Assembly: GCA_947176415.1 (NCBI GenBank)
Contig: CAMWQJ010000011.1
Span: 1-40,775 of the forward strand
Origin: an uncultured Ruminococcus sp.
GTDB taxonomy: Bacteria; Bacillota; Clostridia; Oscillospirales; Ruminococcaceae
Direction: 5' to 3'
Length of the DNA: 40,775 nt
How positions within the stretch are numbered: position 1 is the first letter of the stretch; every line of letters starts with the position of its first letter. The position numbers were made by a program, and so were the translations under genes. The notes beneath the pieces are model-generated. The model made no database searches, was not told where the DNA came from, and saw nothing but the letters and a program-made list of their open reading frames with translations. Of this stretch, positions 15,341-27,096 are shown piece by piece.

Positions 15341-15380
15341 ATTAATAAATTATTAATTAATAATTAATTAATAATTAATA
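15341..15380. repeat. AT-only repeat in the sleB-like/ligA divergent region
   Basis: Forty bases of pure A/T made of ATTAATTAAT units; 15352-15372 is two copies of that self-complementary 10-mer around a single A. The intergenic stretch 15176-15639 otherwise holds the two divergent promoters and the palindrome at 15194, and I see no gene in it. Confidence 0.7.
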
Positions 15381-15575
15381 AAAAAATATATTTTACTGGA
15401 AATAATGACAAACAGGTAACAAGAAATACAAAACAATTAAACGCTCTCCGACATCAGAATTACACGGTTTTATGCGATATTACAGGATAATGCGGTTTTA
15501 TTGACATATCGTTATAAATTACAGAATGTAACCGAAATTTGTCGTCGGTCCGCATAATTTTACATAAAACGACAG

Positions 15576-15604
15576 TTGACTATATGTGAAAAATATGGTA
15601 AAAT
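15576..15604 (+). promoter_or_regulatory. Promoter of the ligA operon
   Basis: TTGACT at 15576-15581, a 17-base spacer, TAAAAT at 15599-15604. The start point would be near 15611, giving a ~29-base leader with AGGAGG at 15629-15634. Confidence 0.8.
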
Positions 15605-15618
15605 ATAGGTATAAATAA

Positions 15619-18035
<2,417 letters not shown>

Positions 18036-18091
18036 ATCGGAATAATTTAGAAAAACCACGGCTAACAATTATATTTATTGCTCCTCGTGTG

Positions 18092-18100
18092 TGTTATAAT
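18092..18100 (+). promoter_or_regulatory. Extended -10 promoter element before copA
   Basis: TGTTATAAT is an extended -10 box 31 bases before the copA start. No convincing -35 lies 17 bases upstream. I did not find a clear CopY- or CsoR-type operator. Confidence 0.55.
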
Positions 18101-18131
18101 AATAACATAAACAACAAAGGAGGATAAAAAA

Positions 18132-20645
18132 TTGAAACAATATAGCGTTACGGGAATGACCTGCTCCGCCTGTTCTGCGAGGGTTGAAAAAGCCGTCTCG
18201 GCAGTAAGCGGTGTAACTTCATGTTCCGTCAGTCTCCTTACAAACTCAATGGGCGTTGAGGGGACAGCCTCGGACTCGGATATAATAAATGCCGTTAAAA
18301 GTGCAGGCTACGGAGCAACTGCAAAAGGCGGAGAAAACAGGTCTGCCGATACAGGTGACGAACTGAAAGACACAGAAACTCCAAAACTAAAAAAACGGCT
18401 TTTTTCGTCGATTGTATTTCTCATTCTGCTGATGTATCTTTCAATGGGGCATACAATGTTTGGTTTGCCGTTGCCGTCTTTCATGGACGGAAATTATATA
18501 ATGCTTGGCATTCTTCAGATGCTGTTTGCGACTGTCATAATAGTTATAAATCAGAAATTTTTTATCAGCGGATTCAAAAGCCTTTTTCACGGTTCGCCTA
18601 ATATGGACACCCTTGTCGCTCTCGGCTCAGGAGCTTCTTTTATCTATAGTCTCGGGGCTTTGCTCGTGATGACCGATGTACAGCTTAACGGCAATTTACA
18701 GTCCGTCATGAAATTAATGCACGATTTTTATTTTGAATCGTCCGCAATGATTCTCGTGCTTATAACGGTAGGAAAAACCCTTGAGTCCCACTCAAAAGGC
18801 AAGACGACAAACGCACTTAAAAGTCTTATGAATCTTGCTCCGAAAACAGCGGTTGTAGTCAGGAACGGCACGGAAAAAATTATCCCAGCCGAGCAGGTGA
18901 AAAAAGGAGATATATTCGTTGTCCGCCCCGGAGAGAGTATACCGGCAGACGCAGTTGTCATAGAGGGCGAAAGTGCTGTTGACGAGTCTGCACTGACGGG
19001 CGAGAGCATACCTGTTGACAAAACCGTCGGAGACAGTGTTTCGGGTGCAACGGTAAACCGTTCAGGCTTTATAAAGTGTGAGGCGGTGAGGGTCGGCGAG
19101 GATTCCACACTTTCACAGATTATCCGCATGGTCAGTGATGCCTCTGCAACAAAAGCCCCTGTTGCAAAAATTGCCGACAAGGTTTCAGGAATATTCGTTC
19201 CTGTCGTCATAGCCCTTGCGGTCGTCACTTTTCTGATATGGCTTGCGGTCGGTGAGGCGGTCGGATATGCCCTGACACGTGCCGTTTCGGTTCTTGTAAT
19301 AAGTTGTCCGTGTGCATTAGGTCTTGCAACGCCCGTTGCCATAATGGTCGGAAACGGCGTTGGTGCGAAAAATGGAATACTTTTCAAGACGGCGGTATCT
19401 CTTGAGGAAACAGGAAAAATAAACGTTATCGCACTTGACAAGACGGGAACGATAACCAGAGGAGAACCGAAAGTTACTGACATAATACCCTTTGAGTGCG
19501 ACGAAAAATATCTGCTCTCGCTTGCGTATTCGCTCGAAATAAAAAGCGAACACCCGCTTGCAAGGGCAGTTATTACAAAAGCCGAGGAGGAAAATCTCAC
19601 TTCTTATGATGTCGAGAATTTCAAGGCTCTTTCGGGAAATGGTCTCACTGCAATGAGAAACGGCAAAAAACTTTTCGGCGGAAATTATAATTTTATAAGT
19701 ACTGTTGCCTGTATCTCGGACGATATAAGGGAACTTTCCGAAAATCTCGCCAGTGAGGGAAAAACTCCGCTTTTCTTTGCGGAGGACGGAAAACTTCTCG
19801 GAATAACAGCCGTTGCGGACACCATAAAAGACGACAGTCCGAAAGCGGTGGAAGAACTGAAAAATATGGGTATACACGTTGTCATGCTGACAGGCGACAA
19901 TGAACGGACCGCAAACGCTATCGGCAGACAGGTTGGCGTTGATGAGGTTATAGCAGGAGTTATGCCCGACGGCAAGGAAAGCGTTATAAGAAATCTCAGA
20001 AAAAGGGGAAAAGTTGCAATGGTCGGCGATGGAATAAACGACGCTCCCGCCCTGACGAGTGCGGATATAGGAATAGCAATAGGGGCTGGTTCGGACGTTG
20101 CGATTGATTCAGCTGATGCGGTTCTTATGAAAAGCCGTCTGAGTGACGTTCCTGCAATGGTTCGCCTAAGCCGTGCGACGCTGAAAAATATCCACGAAAA
20201 TCTCTTCTGGGCTTTTATTTATAATATCATAGGCATTCCGCTTGCAATGGGTGCATATATAAAGCTGTTCGGCTGGGAATTAAATCCGATGTTCGGGGCG
20301 TTGGCTATGAGTCTTTCGAGTTTCTGCGTTGTGACAAATGCACTCCGCCTTAATTTCCTGAAAATCCACGACCCTCGCAGAGATAAAAAAATCCGCCGTA
20401 AAAATCCCGAAAAAATCACCGCCACGACCGACAGGGAAAGTGTTGAAATAAAGATAAAAGGCATGATGTGCGGTAACTGCGAAAGGCACGTGAAACAGGC
20501 TTTTGAATCGATAGACGGCGTAGAATCGGCAACGGCAAGCTATGAAAACGGTACGGCTGTTGTCAGGCTGAATGGTTTGGTTGACAATAAAACCATGAAA
20601 AAAGCCATTGAAGAAGCAGGATATAAGGTGATTAAATTTAAATAA
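18132..20645 (+). CDS. copA: Copper-type P1B ATPase with HMA domains at both ends
   Basis: An 837-residue heavy-metal exporting ATPase. The N-terminal HMA domain has GMTCSAC (Cys11, Cys14). Eight-helix transport core: the ion site CPC is at 392-394, the TGES actuator loop precedes it, the phosphorylated Asp436 lies in DKTGT, followed by the SEHPLA metal-ATPase motif and [13 protein letters not shown] plus MTCSAC points to Cu+ export. A second HMA domain with GMMCGNC occupies the C-terminal ~65 residues (from about 772), which is an uncommon position. The start is TTG at 18132 with AAAGGAGGA upstream. A terminator follows directly. Confidence 0.95.
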   Translation: MKQYSVTGMTCSACSARVEKAVSAVSGVTSCSVSLLTNSMGVEGTASDSDIINAVKSAGYGATAKGGENRSADTGDELKDTETPKLKKRLFSSIVFLILLMYLSMGHTMFGLPLPSFMDGNYIMLGILQMLFATVIIVINQKFFISGFKSLFHGSPNMDTLVALGSGASFIYSLGALLVMTDVQLNGNLQSVMKLMHDFYFESSAMILVLITVGKTLESHSKGKTTNALKSLMNLAPKTAVVVRNGTEKIIPAEQVKKGDIFVVRPGESIPADAVVIEGESAVDESALTGESIPVDKTVGDSVSGATVNRSGFIKCEAVRVGEDSTLSQIIRMVSDASATKAPVAKIADKVSGIFVPVVIALAVVTFLIWLAVGEAVGYALTRAVSVLVISCPCALGLATPVAIMVGNGVGAKNGILFKTAVSLEETGKINVIALDKTGTITRGEPKVTDIIPFECDEKYLLSLAYSLEIKSEHPLARAVITKAEEENLTSYDVENFKALSGNGLTAMRNGKKLFGGNYNFISTVACISDDIRELSENLASEGKTPLFFAEDGKLLGITAVADTIKDDSPKAVEELKNMGIHVVMLTGDNERTANAIGRQVGVDEVIAGVMPDGKESVIRNLRKRGKVAMVGDGINDAPALTSADIGIAIGAGSDVAIDSADAVLMKSRLSDVPAMVRLSRATLKNIHENLFWAFIYNIIGIPLAMGAYIKLFGWELNPMFGALAMSLSSFCVVTNALRLNFLKIHDPRRDKKIRRKNPEKITATTDRESVEIKIKGMMCGNCERHVKQAFESIDGVESATASYENGTAVVRLNGLVDNKTMKKAIEEAGYKVIKFK

Positions 20646-20682
20646 AAAAAATTCCGAAGATTTATTTTCTTCGGATTTTTTT
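20642..20682. terminator. Bidirectional terminator between copA and the Xer gene
   Basis: TCCGAAGA at 20653-20660 pairs perfectly with TCTTCGGA at 20668-20675, flanked by an A run on the left and TTTTTTT on the right, so it can end transcripts from both convergent genes. Confidence 0.9.
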
Positions 20683-20685
20683 ACG

Positions 20686-21666
20686 CTATCTGTTTCTCTT
20701 TTTTATATTCGCAAGCGGATTTTCTTCAATAATTTTCCTTACCTGTTCATTGCTGACGTGTGTGTAAATTTCGGTTGTTGTCGTGTTTGAATGCCCGAGA
20801 AGTTCCTTTAGGGTAAGGATATCCGCACCACCGTACTGATACATAAGCGTTGCAGATGTATGGCGGAGCTTATGTGTCGTATAACCCTTGCCATCGAGTT
20901 CAGCATTTTTTATCGTCTTTTCAACAATCTGCTGTACACGTCTTTTAGATATGCGATTGTTGCGGTTACTTATAAAAAGTGCCGGCTCGTCCTTTGCGTG
21001 CGGATTTTCACGGCGGATTTTTAAATAGTCGTTTATTGCCGAAACACAGGCGTTATTAAGATAAATCATGCGTTCCTTGTTGCCTTTGCCGAGTATTTTC
21101 AGCCTGTTTTCCTCAAAGTCAACATCACCGATATTTATACCGATTAATTCGCTGAGACGCACACCGCAGTTAAGCAAAATTGTTATCATGCAGTAGTCAC
21201 GTTTTGAATCGCTTTCGTCCGCTGTTTCGAGGAGTTTTTTACTCTCGTCAAGAGAAAGAAATTTCGGCATACTCATTCTCGGAGTCGGCATATCTATATC
21301 TTTTGCAGGGTCGTTTTCTGTCAGATGTGCAACTTTTGAAAGATATTTGAAGAATCCACGGATTGAAGCGACTTTTCTTGACCTTGCCCTTTTTTCGTTC
21401 TTCCGTTCGTCCGAAATGTAAAAAATAAAATTATAAATATCGCCTGTCGAGATTCTGCGGACTTCCTCAATCGTCATATCAGAAATGTTAATATCTTCAA
21501 CTGCATTGTCCGAGCCGATATTGATTCTGTGGACGTATTTCAGAAAAAGTCTTATATCCAGATAATACTCGCTTATGGTGCGTTCCGAAAGCATTTTTAT
21601 GACTTTCATATGCACTATGTAATTATTCAGAAATTCCGGATTTTCCGCATTATTAGGATTTTTCAT
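20686..21666 (-). CDS. Tyrosine recombinase, XerC/XerD-like
   Basis: A 326-residue site-specific tyrosine recombinase. The N-terminal SAM-like DNA-binding domain (SERTISEYYLDIRLFLKYVH, followed by RGFFKYL) leads to the catalytic domain, which shows the RHRHY set: GVRLSELIGI, HKLRHTSATLMYQYG, LGHSNTTTTEIYTH with the nucleophilic Tyr. Length is slightly above XerC/D (about 300). It stands alone and converges with copA; no phage or transposon genes or att-like repeats flank it, so a chromosome-dimer-resolution role is more likely than an integrase role, but this is inference. RBS is weak. Confidence 0.88.
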   Translation of the reverse strand: MKNPNNAENPEFLNNYIVHMKVIKMLSERTISEYYLDIRLFLKYVHRINIGSDNAVEDINISDMTIEEVRRISTGDIYNFIFYISDERKNEKRARSRKVASIRGFFKYLSKVAHLTENDPAKDIDMPTPRMSMPKFLSLDESKKLLETADESDSKRDYCMITILLNCGVRLSELIGINIGDVDFEENRLKILGKGNKERMIYLNNACVSAINDYLKIRRENPHAKDEPALFISNRNNRISKRRVQQIVEKTIKNAELDGKGYTTHKLRHTSATLMYQYGGADILTLKELLGHSNTTTTEIYTHVSNEQVRKIIEENPLANIKKRNR

Positions 21667-21831
21667 TCATGCCCCCTGAAAAAAATTTTTGTTTATTTTT
21701 TATTCTATATTTTTTCGGGGATTTTGTCAATATCTTTTTCAGGAAAAACGACGGACAAATTGTAAATTTTATGTTAATTTTTTGTTAAGAATTATTTTTT
21801 ATGTTCTTTGTTGCGTCTTTTCAATTATAAC

Positions 21832-21860
21832 TTGCATTCCTGAGAATTTTATAGTATAAT
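21832..21860 (+). promoter_or_regulatory. Promoter of lon-engB-lysA
   Basis: TTGCAT at 21832-21837, 17 bases, TATAAT at 21855-21860. The ~60-base leader contains GGCTG (21871-21875) able to pair with CAGCC (21897-21901). I saw no CIRCE or CtsR heptad repeats, so heat-shock control by HrcA or CtsR is not indicated. The stretch 21667-21927 has no gene. Confidence 0.8.
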
Positions 21861-21927
21861 ATATCTTATCGGCTGTTGTCGTTATCTGTCAGATGTCAGC
21901 CATGAATAAAAGAAATGTGGTGATAAT

Positions 21928-24270
21928 ATGGAAAATTTTACTGTCAGCGATGAAGTTACTGAAAACAAAAATACATTCTATACCGTTACAATGCGTGGGC
22001 TTGTGGCTTTTCCGAATATGGTAATGCACTTTGATGTCATACGTGAAAAGACAGTCAATTCTATAGAAAAGGCTGTAAAAGGCGACGGGAAAATATTCCT
22101 TGTGGCACAGAAAGAGGCTAACAAGGAAAATCCAAAAGCAAACGACTTGTATAAAACGGGTGTTGTGGCTCAGATAAAACAGGTTCTGAAACTGACGGAC
22201 GACGTTATGAAAGTGCTTGTGCAGGGGGTTTACAAGGCAAAACTGATAAATTTCACAGACGACGGGGAGAATCTTATTTCAGAGGTAAAGCGTATACCAT
22301 CATATTCAAGGGCAAAGTATAACGAAACGGAAATGGAAGCCCTTATGCGTTCTGTAAAGAAAACCTTCGAGGAATATTCGGTATTTTTTCCGAAAATGCC
22401 GAAAGACTTTATGGCTTCAGTTATCTTACAGACAAATCCTGTCAAACTTTTTGAACTGATAACATTCAACTGCAATTTTGACTATACAGACAAGCAGATG
22501 TTACTTGAAGAGTCGAGTATATTTAACAAGCTCGGCGGACTTCTTGCCTGTCTGGCTACGGAATGTGAACTTCTTGAAATAGAACACGACATACACGAAC
22601 AAACAAGAAATATAGTTGAAAGGAATCAAAGGGAATATTATCTCCGTGAACAGATGAAAGTTATTCAGGAGCAACTCGGCGAAGATGATAATGAAGAACA
22701 TTTCAGGTATATGTCCAGAATACTGGCGATAAACTGCGACGACAAGAGCCGTGAAAAACTTCTGAAAGAGTCGGAAAAGCTGAGCAAACTTCCGCCGTCC
22801 TCACAGGAAGCGTTTGTTATAAAGAATTATCTTGATACTGTCCTTGACTTGCCGTGGGGAAAGTATACAAAATCAAAGCTGTCACTTTCAAGGGCGGAGT
22901 CGATACTCGAAAAGGAACACTACGGGCTGAAAAAAGTCAAGGAAAGAATAATCGAATTTCTCGCCGTGCATATGCTTAATCCTGAAATGAAAGGGCAGAT
23001 TATATGCCTTGCTGGTCCTCCTGGAATAGGAAAGACATCTATTGCAAAATCGGTTGCAAAGGCTATGGGAAGGAAATATGCGAGAGTTTCGCTCGGCGGA
23101 GTGCGTGACGAAGCGGACATCAGAGGACACAGAAAGACATATATCGGAGCAATGCCGGGGCGTATTATAACGGCTCTTCAACAAGCCGGCTCGGCTAATC
23201 CCCTGATACTTTTTGACGAGATAGACAAGCTGTGCAATGACATAAAAGGCGACCCCTCGTCTGCAATGCTCGAAGTTCTTGACAGCGAGCAGAACAACGC
23301 TTTCCGTGACCACTTTATAGAAGTTCCTTTCGACCTGAGCAAAGCGGTATTCATAACGACCGCAAACAATGTTTCAGCCATTCCCGAGCCTCTGCTGGAC
23401 AGAATGGAAATAATAGAACTTCCGAGCTATACGGCGGAAGAGAAGTTCCATATAGCAAAAGAACATCTGCTTCCGAAACAGATAAAGGAACACGGTCTCA
23501 AAGCATCACAGCTGAAAGTTACGGACAATGCACTACACGACATAATAAAATTCTACACCAAAGAAGCCGGCGTGCGTTCACTTGAAAGAGTTATTGCATC
23601 AGTATGCAGAAAAACAGCAAAGAAAATAGCAGGCGAAGAGGTAAAGAAAGTTACGGTAAAACCTGAAAATTTACAGGAATATCTCGGTATAAGAAAATAT
23701 ACCGCCGATATATCTTCAAAGGAAAATCAGATAGGTGTTGTCAACGGTCTTGCGTGGACTTCTGTCGGAGGAGTTATAATGCCTCTGGAAGTGCTTGTGC
23801 TTGATGGAAACGGCAAAACAGAAGTAACAGGCTCGCTCGGTGACGTAATGAAAGAGAGTTCACGCATTTCCGTCAGCTATGTGCGGAGCGTTGCGGAAAA
23901 ATACGGCATAGACAAGGAATTTTACAAAAACACGGATATTCATATACACGCTCCTGAGGGTGCTGTTCCGAAAGACGGACCGTCGGCTGGCGTTACCATG
24001 ACAACGGCTCTCGTATCGGCACTTTCAGGTATTCCGGTGCGTGCGGACGTTGCAATGACAGGCGAAATCACTTTACACGGAAAGGTGCTTGCCATAGGCG
24101 GACTCCGTGAAAAGACCATGGCATCATACAAGGCGGGTATAAAGACGGTTATAATTCCTGTGGCAAACAAACCCGACCTTGAGGAAGTGGACGACGTTGT
24201 AAAGGAAAATATACATTTTGTATATGCCGAAACACTCGCTGATGTGCTTGATACGGCACTTGTGAAATAA
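21928..24270 (+). CDS. lon: ATP-dependent protease Lon (LonA)
   Basis: Cytoplasmic AAA+ protease that degrades misfolded and regulatory proteins. It has the N-terminal substrate domain (residues 1-~200), a coiled-coil linker (NQREYYLREQMKVIQEQLGE), the AAA+ module with Walker A GPPGIGKT at 363-370 and the Walker B strand LILFDEIDKL, then the protease domain with the Ser-Lys dyad Ser686 (DGPSAG) and Lys729, exactly 43 residues apart as in other LonA enzymes. 780 residues is standard. The ribosome binding site is weak (GGTG). engB and lysA follow closely. Confidence 0.97.
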   Translation: MENFTVSDEVTENKNTFYTVTMRGLVAFPNMVMHFDVIREKTVNSIEKAVKGDGKIFLVAQKEANKENPKANDLYKTGVVAQIKQVLKLTDDVMKVLVQGVYKAKLINFTDDGENLISEVKRIPSYSRAKYNETEMEALMRSVKKTFEEYSVFFPKMPKDFMASVILQTNPVKLFELITFNCNFDYTDKQMLLEESSIFNKLGGLLACLATECELLEIEHDIHEQTRNIVERNQREYYLREQMKVIQEQLGEDDNEEHFRYMSRILAINCDDKSREKLLKESEKLSKLPPSSQEAFVIKNYLDTVLDLPWGKYTKSKLSLSRAESILEKEHYGLKKVKERIIEFLAVHMLNPEMKGQIICLAGPPGIGKTSIAKSVAKAMGRKYARVSLGGVRDEADIRGHRKTYIGAMPGRIITALQQAGSANPLILFDEIDKLCNDIKGDPSSAMLEVLDSEQNNAFRDHFIEVPFDLSKAVFITTANNVSAIPEPLLDRMEIIELPSYTAEEKFHIAKEHLLPKQIKEHGLKASQLKVTDNALHDIIKFYTKEAGVRSLERVIASVCRKTAKKIAGEEVKKVTVKPENLQEYLGIRKYTADISSKENQIGVVNGLAWTSVGGVIMPLEVLVLDGNGKTEVTGSLGDVMKESSRISVSYVRSVAEKYGIDKEFYKNTDIHIHAPEGAVPKDGPSAGVTMTTALVSALSGIPVRADVAMTGEITLHGKVLAIGGLREKTMASYKAGIKTVIIPVANKPDLEEVDDVVKENIHFVYAETLADVLDTALVK

Positions 24271-24283
24271 AGGGGGGATTTCT

Positions 24284-24880
24284 TTGGGTCTTAACTACAA
24301 CAAGGCGGAGTTTTTCGCTTCATACGGAAATTTTTCACAGATTCCGCAGTGCAACGGAATTGAAATAGCTTTTGCAGGACACTCCAATGTCGGAAAATCA
24401 ACGCTTATCAACAAACTCTTCAACAGAAAGAATCTTGCAAGGGTGAGTTCTGTTCCGGGGAAAACCTCGACTATTAATTTCTACAGTCTGGAAAACGTAT
24501 ATTTTGCTGACCTCCCAGGCTATGGATACGCAAAGGTCTCAAAATCGGAAAAAGAACGCTGGGCAGGACTTATAGACGGCTATCTTAATTCAGACCGTGA
24601 CATAAGGCTTGTGTTTATGCTTGTGGATATGCGACACGCTCCCACAAAAGACGATATCCGCATGATTGACTATCTCATTGATACAGAAACACCGTTTTTA
24701 ATCGTTCTCACAAAGGCTGACAAGCTGAAAAAAACCGAAAGGCAAAAGCGTATGGAGGCTTTTAAAGACGAAATACCGTGTTTCAGCGATATTCATACGG
24801 TGGCTTTTTCTTCCCAGACTTTTGAGGGCGTGGAAGAACTCAGACAGATTATTGACAGTATAGTCTCAGACGACGAATAA
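24284..24880 (+). CDS. engB: Ribosome biogenesis GTP-binding protein YsxC/EngB
   Basis: Small GTPase required for late 50S assembly; 198 residues. G1 is GHSNVGKST (32-40), G2 region SSVPGKTSTINFY, G3 DLPGYGYAKV, G4 LTKADKL and G5 region VAFSSQT. The start is TTG at 24284, nine bases after the GGGGGG of AGGGGGGAT; lon ends 13 bases upstream. The lon-engB order is the common Firmicutes arrangement (lonA-ysxC in Bacillus). Confidence 0.95.
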   Translation: MGLNYNKAEFFASYGNFSQIPQCNGIEIAFAGHSNVGKSTLINKLFNRKNLARVSSVPGKTSTINFYSLENVYFADLPGYGYAKVSKSEKERWAGLIDGYLNSDRDIRLVFMLVDMRHAPTKDDIRMIDYLIDTETPFLIVLTKADKLKKTERQKRMEAFKDEIPCFSDIHTVAFSSQTFEGVEELRQIIDSIVSDDE

Positions 24881-24905
24881 TATTCAGGAAAGGAAGTTTT
24901 AAAGA

Positions 24906-26204
24906 ATGTTTGTATCGGAAAATCTCAGTCTCAATGAAAAAGGACATCTTACAATAGGAGGTGCTGACACTGTTGAACTCGCTTGTCAGTACGGCACACC
25001 GCTTTATGTAATGGACGAGCAGGCAGTAAGAAAGGCGTGCAGGCGTTTCAGGGACAGCATAGACAGGTATTATGACGGAAAAGGGCTTGTCTGCTATGCA
25101 AGCAAGGCTTTTTCGTGCCTTGAAATGTGCCGTATAGTAGAAAGCGAGGGACTCGGACTTGATGCTGTTTCTATCGGCGAACTCTATACCGCTGTAAAGG
25201 CAGGTTTTGACGTTTCAAAGATAGGTTTTCACGGCAACAACAAGACAGACGAGGAGCTTTGTTATGCCGTTGACTGCAAGGTAGGACACATTATCGTTGA
25301 CAATATCAGCGAACTTTTACGCCTTGAAAAAATCGCCGAGGAAAAGGGTGCAAAACCTGATATAATGTTGCGTATCAAGCCCGGTATTGACGCACACACA
25401 CATGACTTTATAAAGACAGGGCAGATAGACAGCAAATTTGGATTTGCTCTTGAAACGGGTGAAGCCTTTGAAGCTGTAAAACAGGCTGTATCATGCGGAA
25501 ATATAAACCTTATGGGACTTCACTGCCATATCGGTTCGCAGATTTTCGAAATTGCACCGTTTGAAGAAGCTGCAAAAGTTATGCTTAACTTTATTGCAAA
25601 AATCAAGAATGAACTTGGTTACGAAATCAAGGGACTTAATCTCGGCGGTGGTTTCGGTATAAAGTATCTTAATGAACACGACCCCGTGCCATTTGAAACG
25701 TACATGGAAAGAGTTTCGGAAGTAATAAAAAATACCTGCTCTGAACTGGATATTACACAGCCTTACATATTCATAGAGCCTGGTCGTTCTATTGCCGCAC
25801 CCGCAGGAATTACTTTATATACGGTCGGTGCAAGAAAGGAGATTCCGGATATACGAACATATATTTCCGTGGACGGCGGTATGGCGGACAGTCCGAGGTA
25901 TATTCTCTACAAATCCGAGTACGAGGCAATTGTTGCAAACAAAGCAAATGAAGAACGCACGGAACGTGTGACAATAGCTGGAAAGTGCTGTGAAAGCGGA
26001 GACCTTATCGGCGAGAATATGCCCCTCCAGCACGCAGAGTCAGGGGATATAATCGCTGTATGTGCAACGGGTGCTTACAACTATTCCATGTCCTCAAACT
26101 ACAACAGACTTCAGAAACCCGCAGTTGTTTTTGTGAACAACGGCGAGTCAAGAATTGCTGTTAAGCGTGAAACTCTTGACGATATAATCAGAAACGACAT
26201 ATGA
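24906..26204 (+). CDS. lysA: Diaminopimelate decarboxylase
   Basis: PLP enzyme that decarboxylates meso-diaminopimelate to L-lysine, the last step of lysine synthesis. Lys67 in CYASKAFS forms the PLP aldimine. HCHIGSQ, the glycine-rich phosphate loop LGGGFGIKY, EPGRSI and CCESGD follow in the order expected of fold-III decarboxylases, ending with the substrate-site YNYSMSSNYN. Length 432 is normal. AAAGGAAG precedes the ATG after a 25-base gap from engB, so it is the last gene of the lon transcript. A terminator follows at 26229. Confidence 0.95.
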   Translation: MFVSENLSLNEKGHLTIGGADTVELACQYGTPLYVMDEQAVRKACRRFRDSIDRYYDGKGLVCYASKAFSCLEMCRIVESEGLGLDAVSIGELYTAVKAGFDVSKIGFHGNNKTDEELCYAVDCKVGHIIVDNISELLRLEKIAEEKGAKPDIMLRIKPGIDAHTHDFIKTGQIDSKFGFALETGEAFEAVKQAVSCGNINLMGLHCHIGSQIFEIAPFEEAAKVMLNFIAKIKNELGYEIKGLNLGGGFGIKYLNEHDPVPFETYMERVSEVIKNTCSELDITQPYIFIEPGRSIAAPAGITLYTVGARKEIPDIRTYISVDGGMADSPRYILYKSEYEAIVANKANEERTERVTIAGKCCESGDLIGENMPLQHAESGDIIAVCATGAYNYSMSSNYNRLQKPAVVFVNNGESRIAVKRETLDDIIRNDI

Positions 26205-26228
26205 AATATCTGTAATTAAAAAGAATAT

Positions 26229-26265
26229 AAGTCCTTTATACTATGTGTATAGAGGACTTTGTTTT
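26229..26265 (+). terminator. Terminator after lysA
   Basis: AAGTCCTTTATAC at 26229-26241 pairs with GTATAGAGGACTT at 26247-26259, one mismatch, and a TTGTTTT run follows. It ends the lon-engB-lysA unit. Confidence 0.85.
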
Positions 26266-26294
26266 ATACAACAAAAAATTTTTTTCAGAAAATA

Positions 26295-26360
26295 TGTAAA
26301 GTCTACTTGACAAATGATGTAAAGCATGCTATACTATTATTGTAAAGGAAACTTTACATC
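26295..26360. promoter_or_regulatory. TGTAAAG operator array around the HTH-gene promoter
   Basis: Three direct copies of TGTAAAG start at 26295, 26318 and 26341, exactly 23 bases apart, and an inverted copy CTTTACA lies at 26352-26358. The last two form TGTAAAG-GAAA-CTTTACA. The 9-mer GATGTAAAG at 26316 recurs inverted at 26352-26360. The sites sit upstream of the -35, inside the promoter spacer and at the start point. Autoregulation by the HTH product is the simplest reading. Confidence 0.8.
26307..26335 (+). promoter_or_regulatory. Promoter of the HTH regulator operon
   Basis: Consensus TTGACA at 26307-26312, 17-base spacer, TATACT at 26330-26335. The expected start near 26342 falls on the third operator repeat, so bound repressor would block initiation. 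Confidence 0.85.
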
Positions 26361-26431
26361 AATAATTTTATTTCAGAAAGGATAGTAATTCAGAAAATCC
26401 ATAATGTGAGGTGTTTAAGGAGCGTGATATA

Positions 26432-26638
26432 TTGAAAAACAAAATTCAGGAACTCAGAAAGTCCCGAAAAGTTACTCAACAGGAACTCGCTGACGCATTG
26501 AGTGTTACACGTCAGACTATTATTTCTTTGGAAAACGGAAGATATAATGCTTCGCTGATTCTGGCGCATAAAGCCGCACAATTTTTTGGTGTCACGATTG
26601 AGGAACTGTTTATTTTTGAAGGCGAAGAAAATTTATAA
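26432..26638 (+). CDS. Small XRE/Cro-family HTH regulator
   Basis: A 68-residue protein consisting of one Cro/CI helix-turn-helix domain: ELRKSRKVTQQELADALSVT then RQTIISLENGRY, close to the stand-alone regulators of Firmicutes that are encoded with a small membrane protein. I chose TTG 26432, nine bases after AAGGAG at 26417-26422, because MKNKIQELR is the typical opening; an upstream GTG at 26411 would add seven residues and lacks a good ribosome binding site. It is expected to dimerise and bind the TGTAAAG sites in its own promoter. The membrane partner starts 13 bases downstream. Confidence 0.88.
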   Translation: MKNKIQELRKSRKVTQQELADALSVTRQTIISLENGRYNASLILAHKAAQFFGVTIEELFIFEGEENL

Positions 26639-26651
26639 GGAGATTTTTATT

Positions 26652-27083
26652 ATGGAAGATTTTAAGAAAAAACTTACCCGAAAATACAGAATGATGGGAA
26701 GATACTGTTGTTTTGCAGTGTGTATATATTTCGGGTTAATGCGTTTTACAACAACTGTCAATGATTTCACAGAGGGACTTTTAAGCGGTATGTTCAGCGG
26801 AATAATGATTGTTTCTATTTTCAATCTTGTGAGAATACATATAGCTCTGCATAATGAGGAAAAACTCAAAGAGATGTATATTCAGGAAACCGACGAAAGA
26901 AACATTGCAATCAGCAAGGAAACTATGAGGACTTCAAGTGTTGTTTCGCTTATGGTGACTGCATTAGCTGTAATCATATCCGGATTTTTTAACCCTGTTA
27001 TCAGTATGACGCTTGGCATATCTATAATGGCGGACGCTGTTATAACAATTGCAGTGCAGTTTTATTACAAGAAAAAGATGTAA
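26652..27083 (+). CDS. DUF2178-like four-helix membrane protein
   Basis: A 143-residue membrane protein with four hydrophobic segments (about residues 16-31, 42-61, 92-112 and 114-136) in two pairs, joined by a charged stretch with the motif EMYIQETDERNIAI. That D-E-R-x-x-x-I motif between hydrophobic pairs is characteristic of DUF2178-type proteins often encoded after a small HTH repressor. Start ATG 26652 follows AAGGAG overlapping the end of the HTH gene. The pair may sense a membrane stress or ligand, but no function is established. Family call by pattern. Confidence 0.75.
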   Translation: MEDFKKKLTRKYRMMGRYCCFAVCIYFGLMRFTTTVNDFTEGLLSGMFSGIMIVSIFNLVRIHIALHNEEKLKEMYIQETDERNIAISKETMRTSSVVSLMVTALAVIISGFFNPVISMTLGISIMADAVITIAVQFYYKKKM

Positions 27084-27096
27084 TCAGGAGCGAAAA

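Noticed and set aside
20686-21666. Tyrosine recombinase as the integrase of a mobile element
   Set aside because: No phage, plasmid or conjugation genes, no tRNA target and no flanking direct repeats are present; neighbours on both sides are ordinary chromosomal genes.
26295-26360. Short CRISPR-like repeat array
   Set aside because: Repeats are only 7-9 bases, one is inverted, and they are positioned on promoter elements, which fits operators and not CRISPR repeats and spacers.
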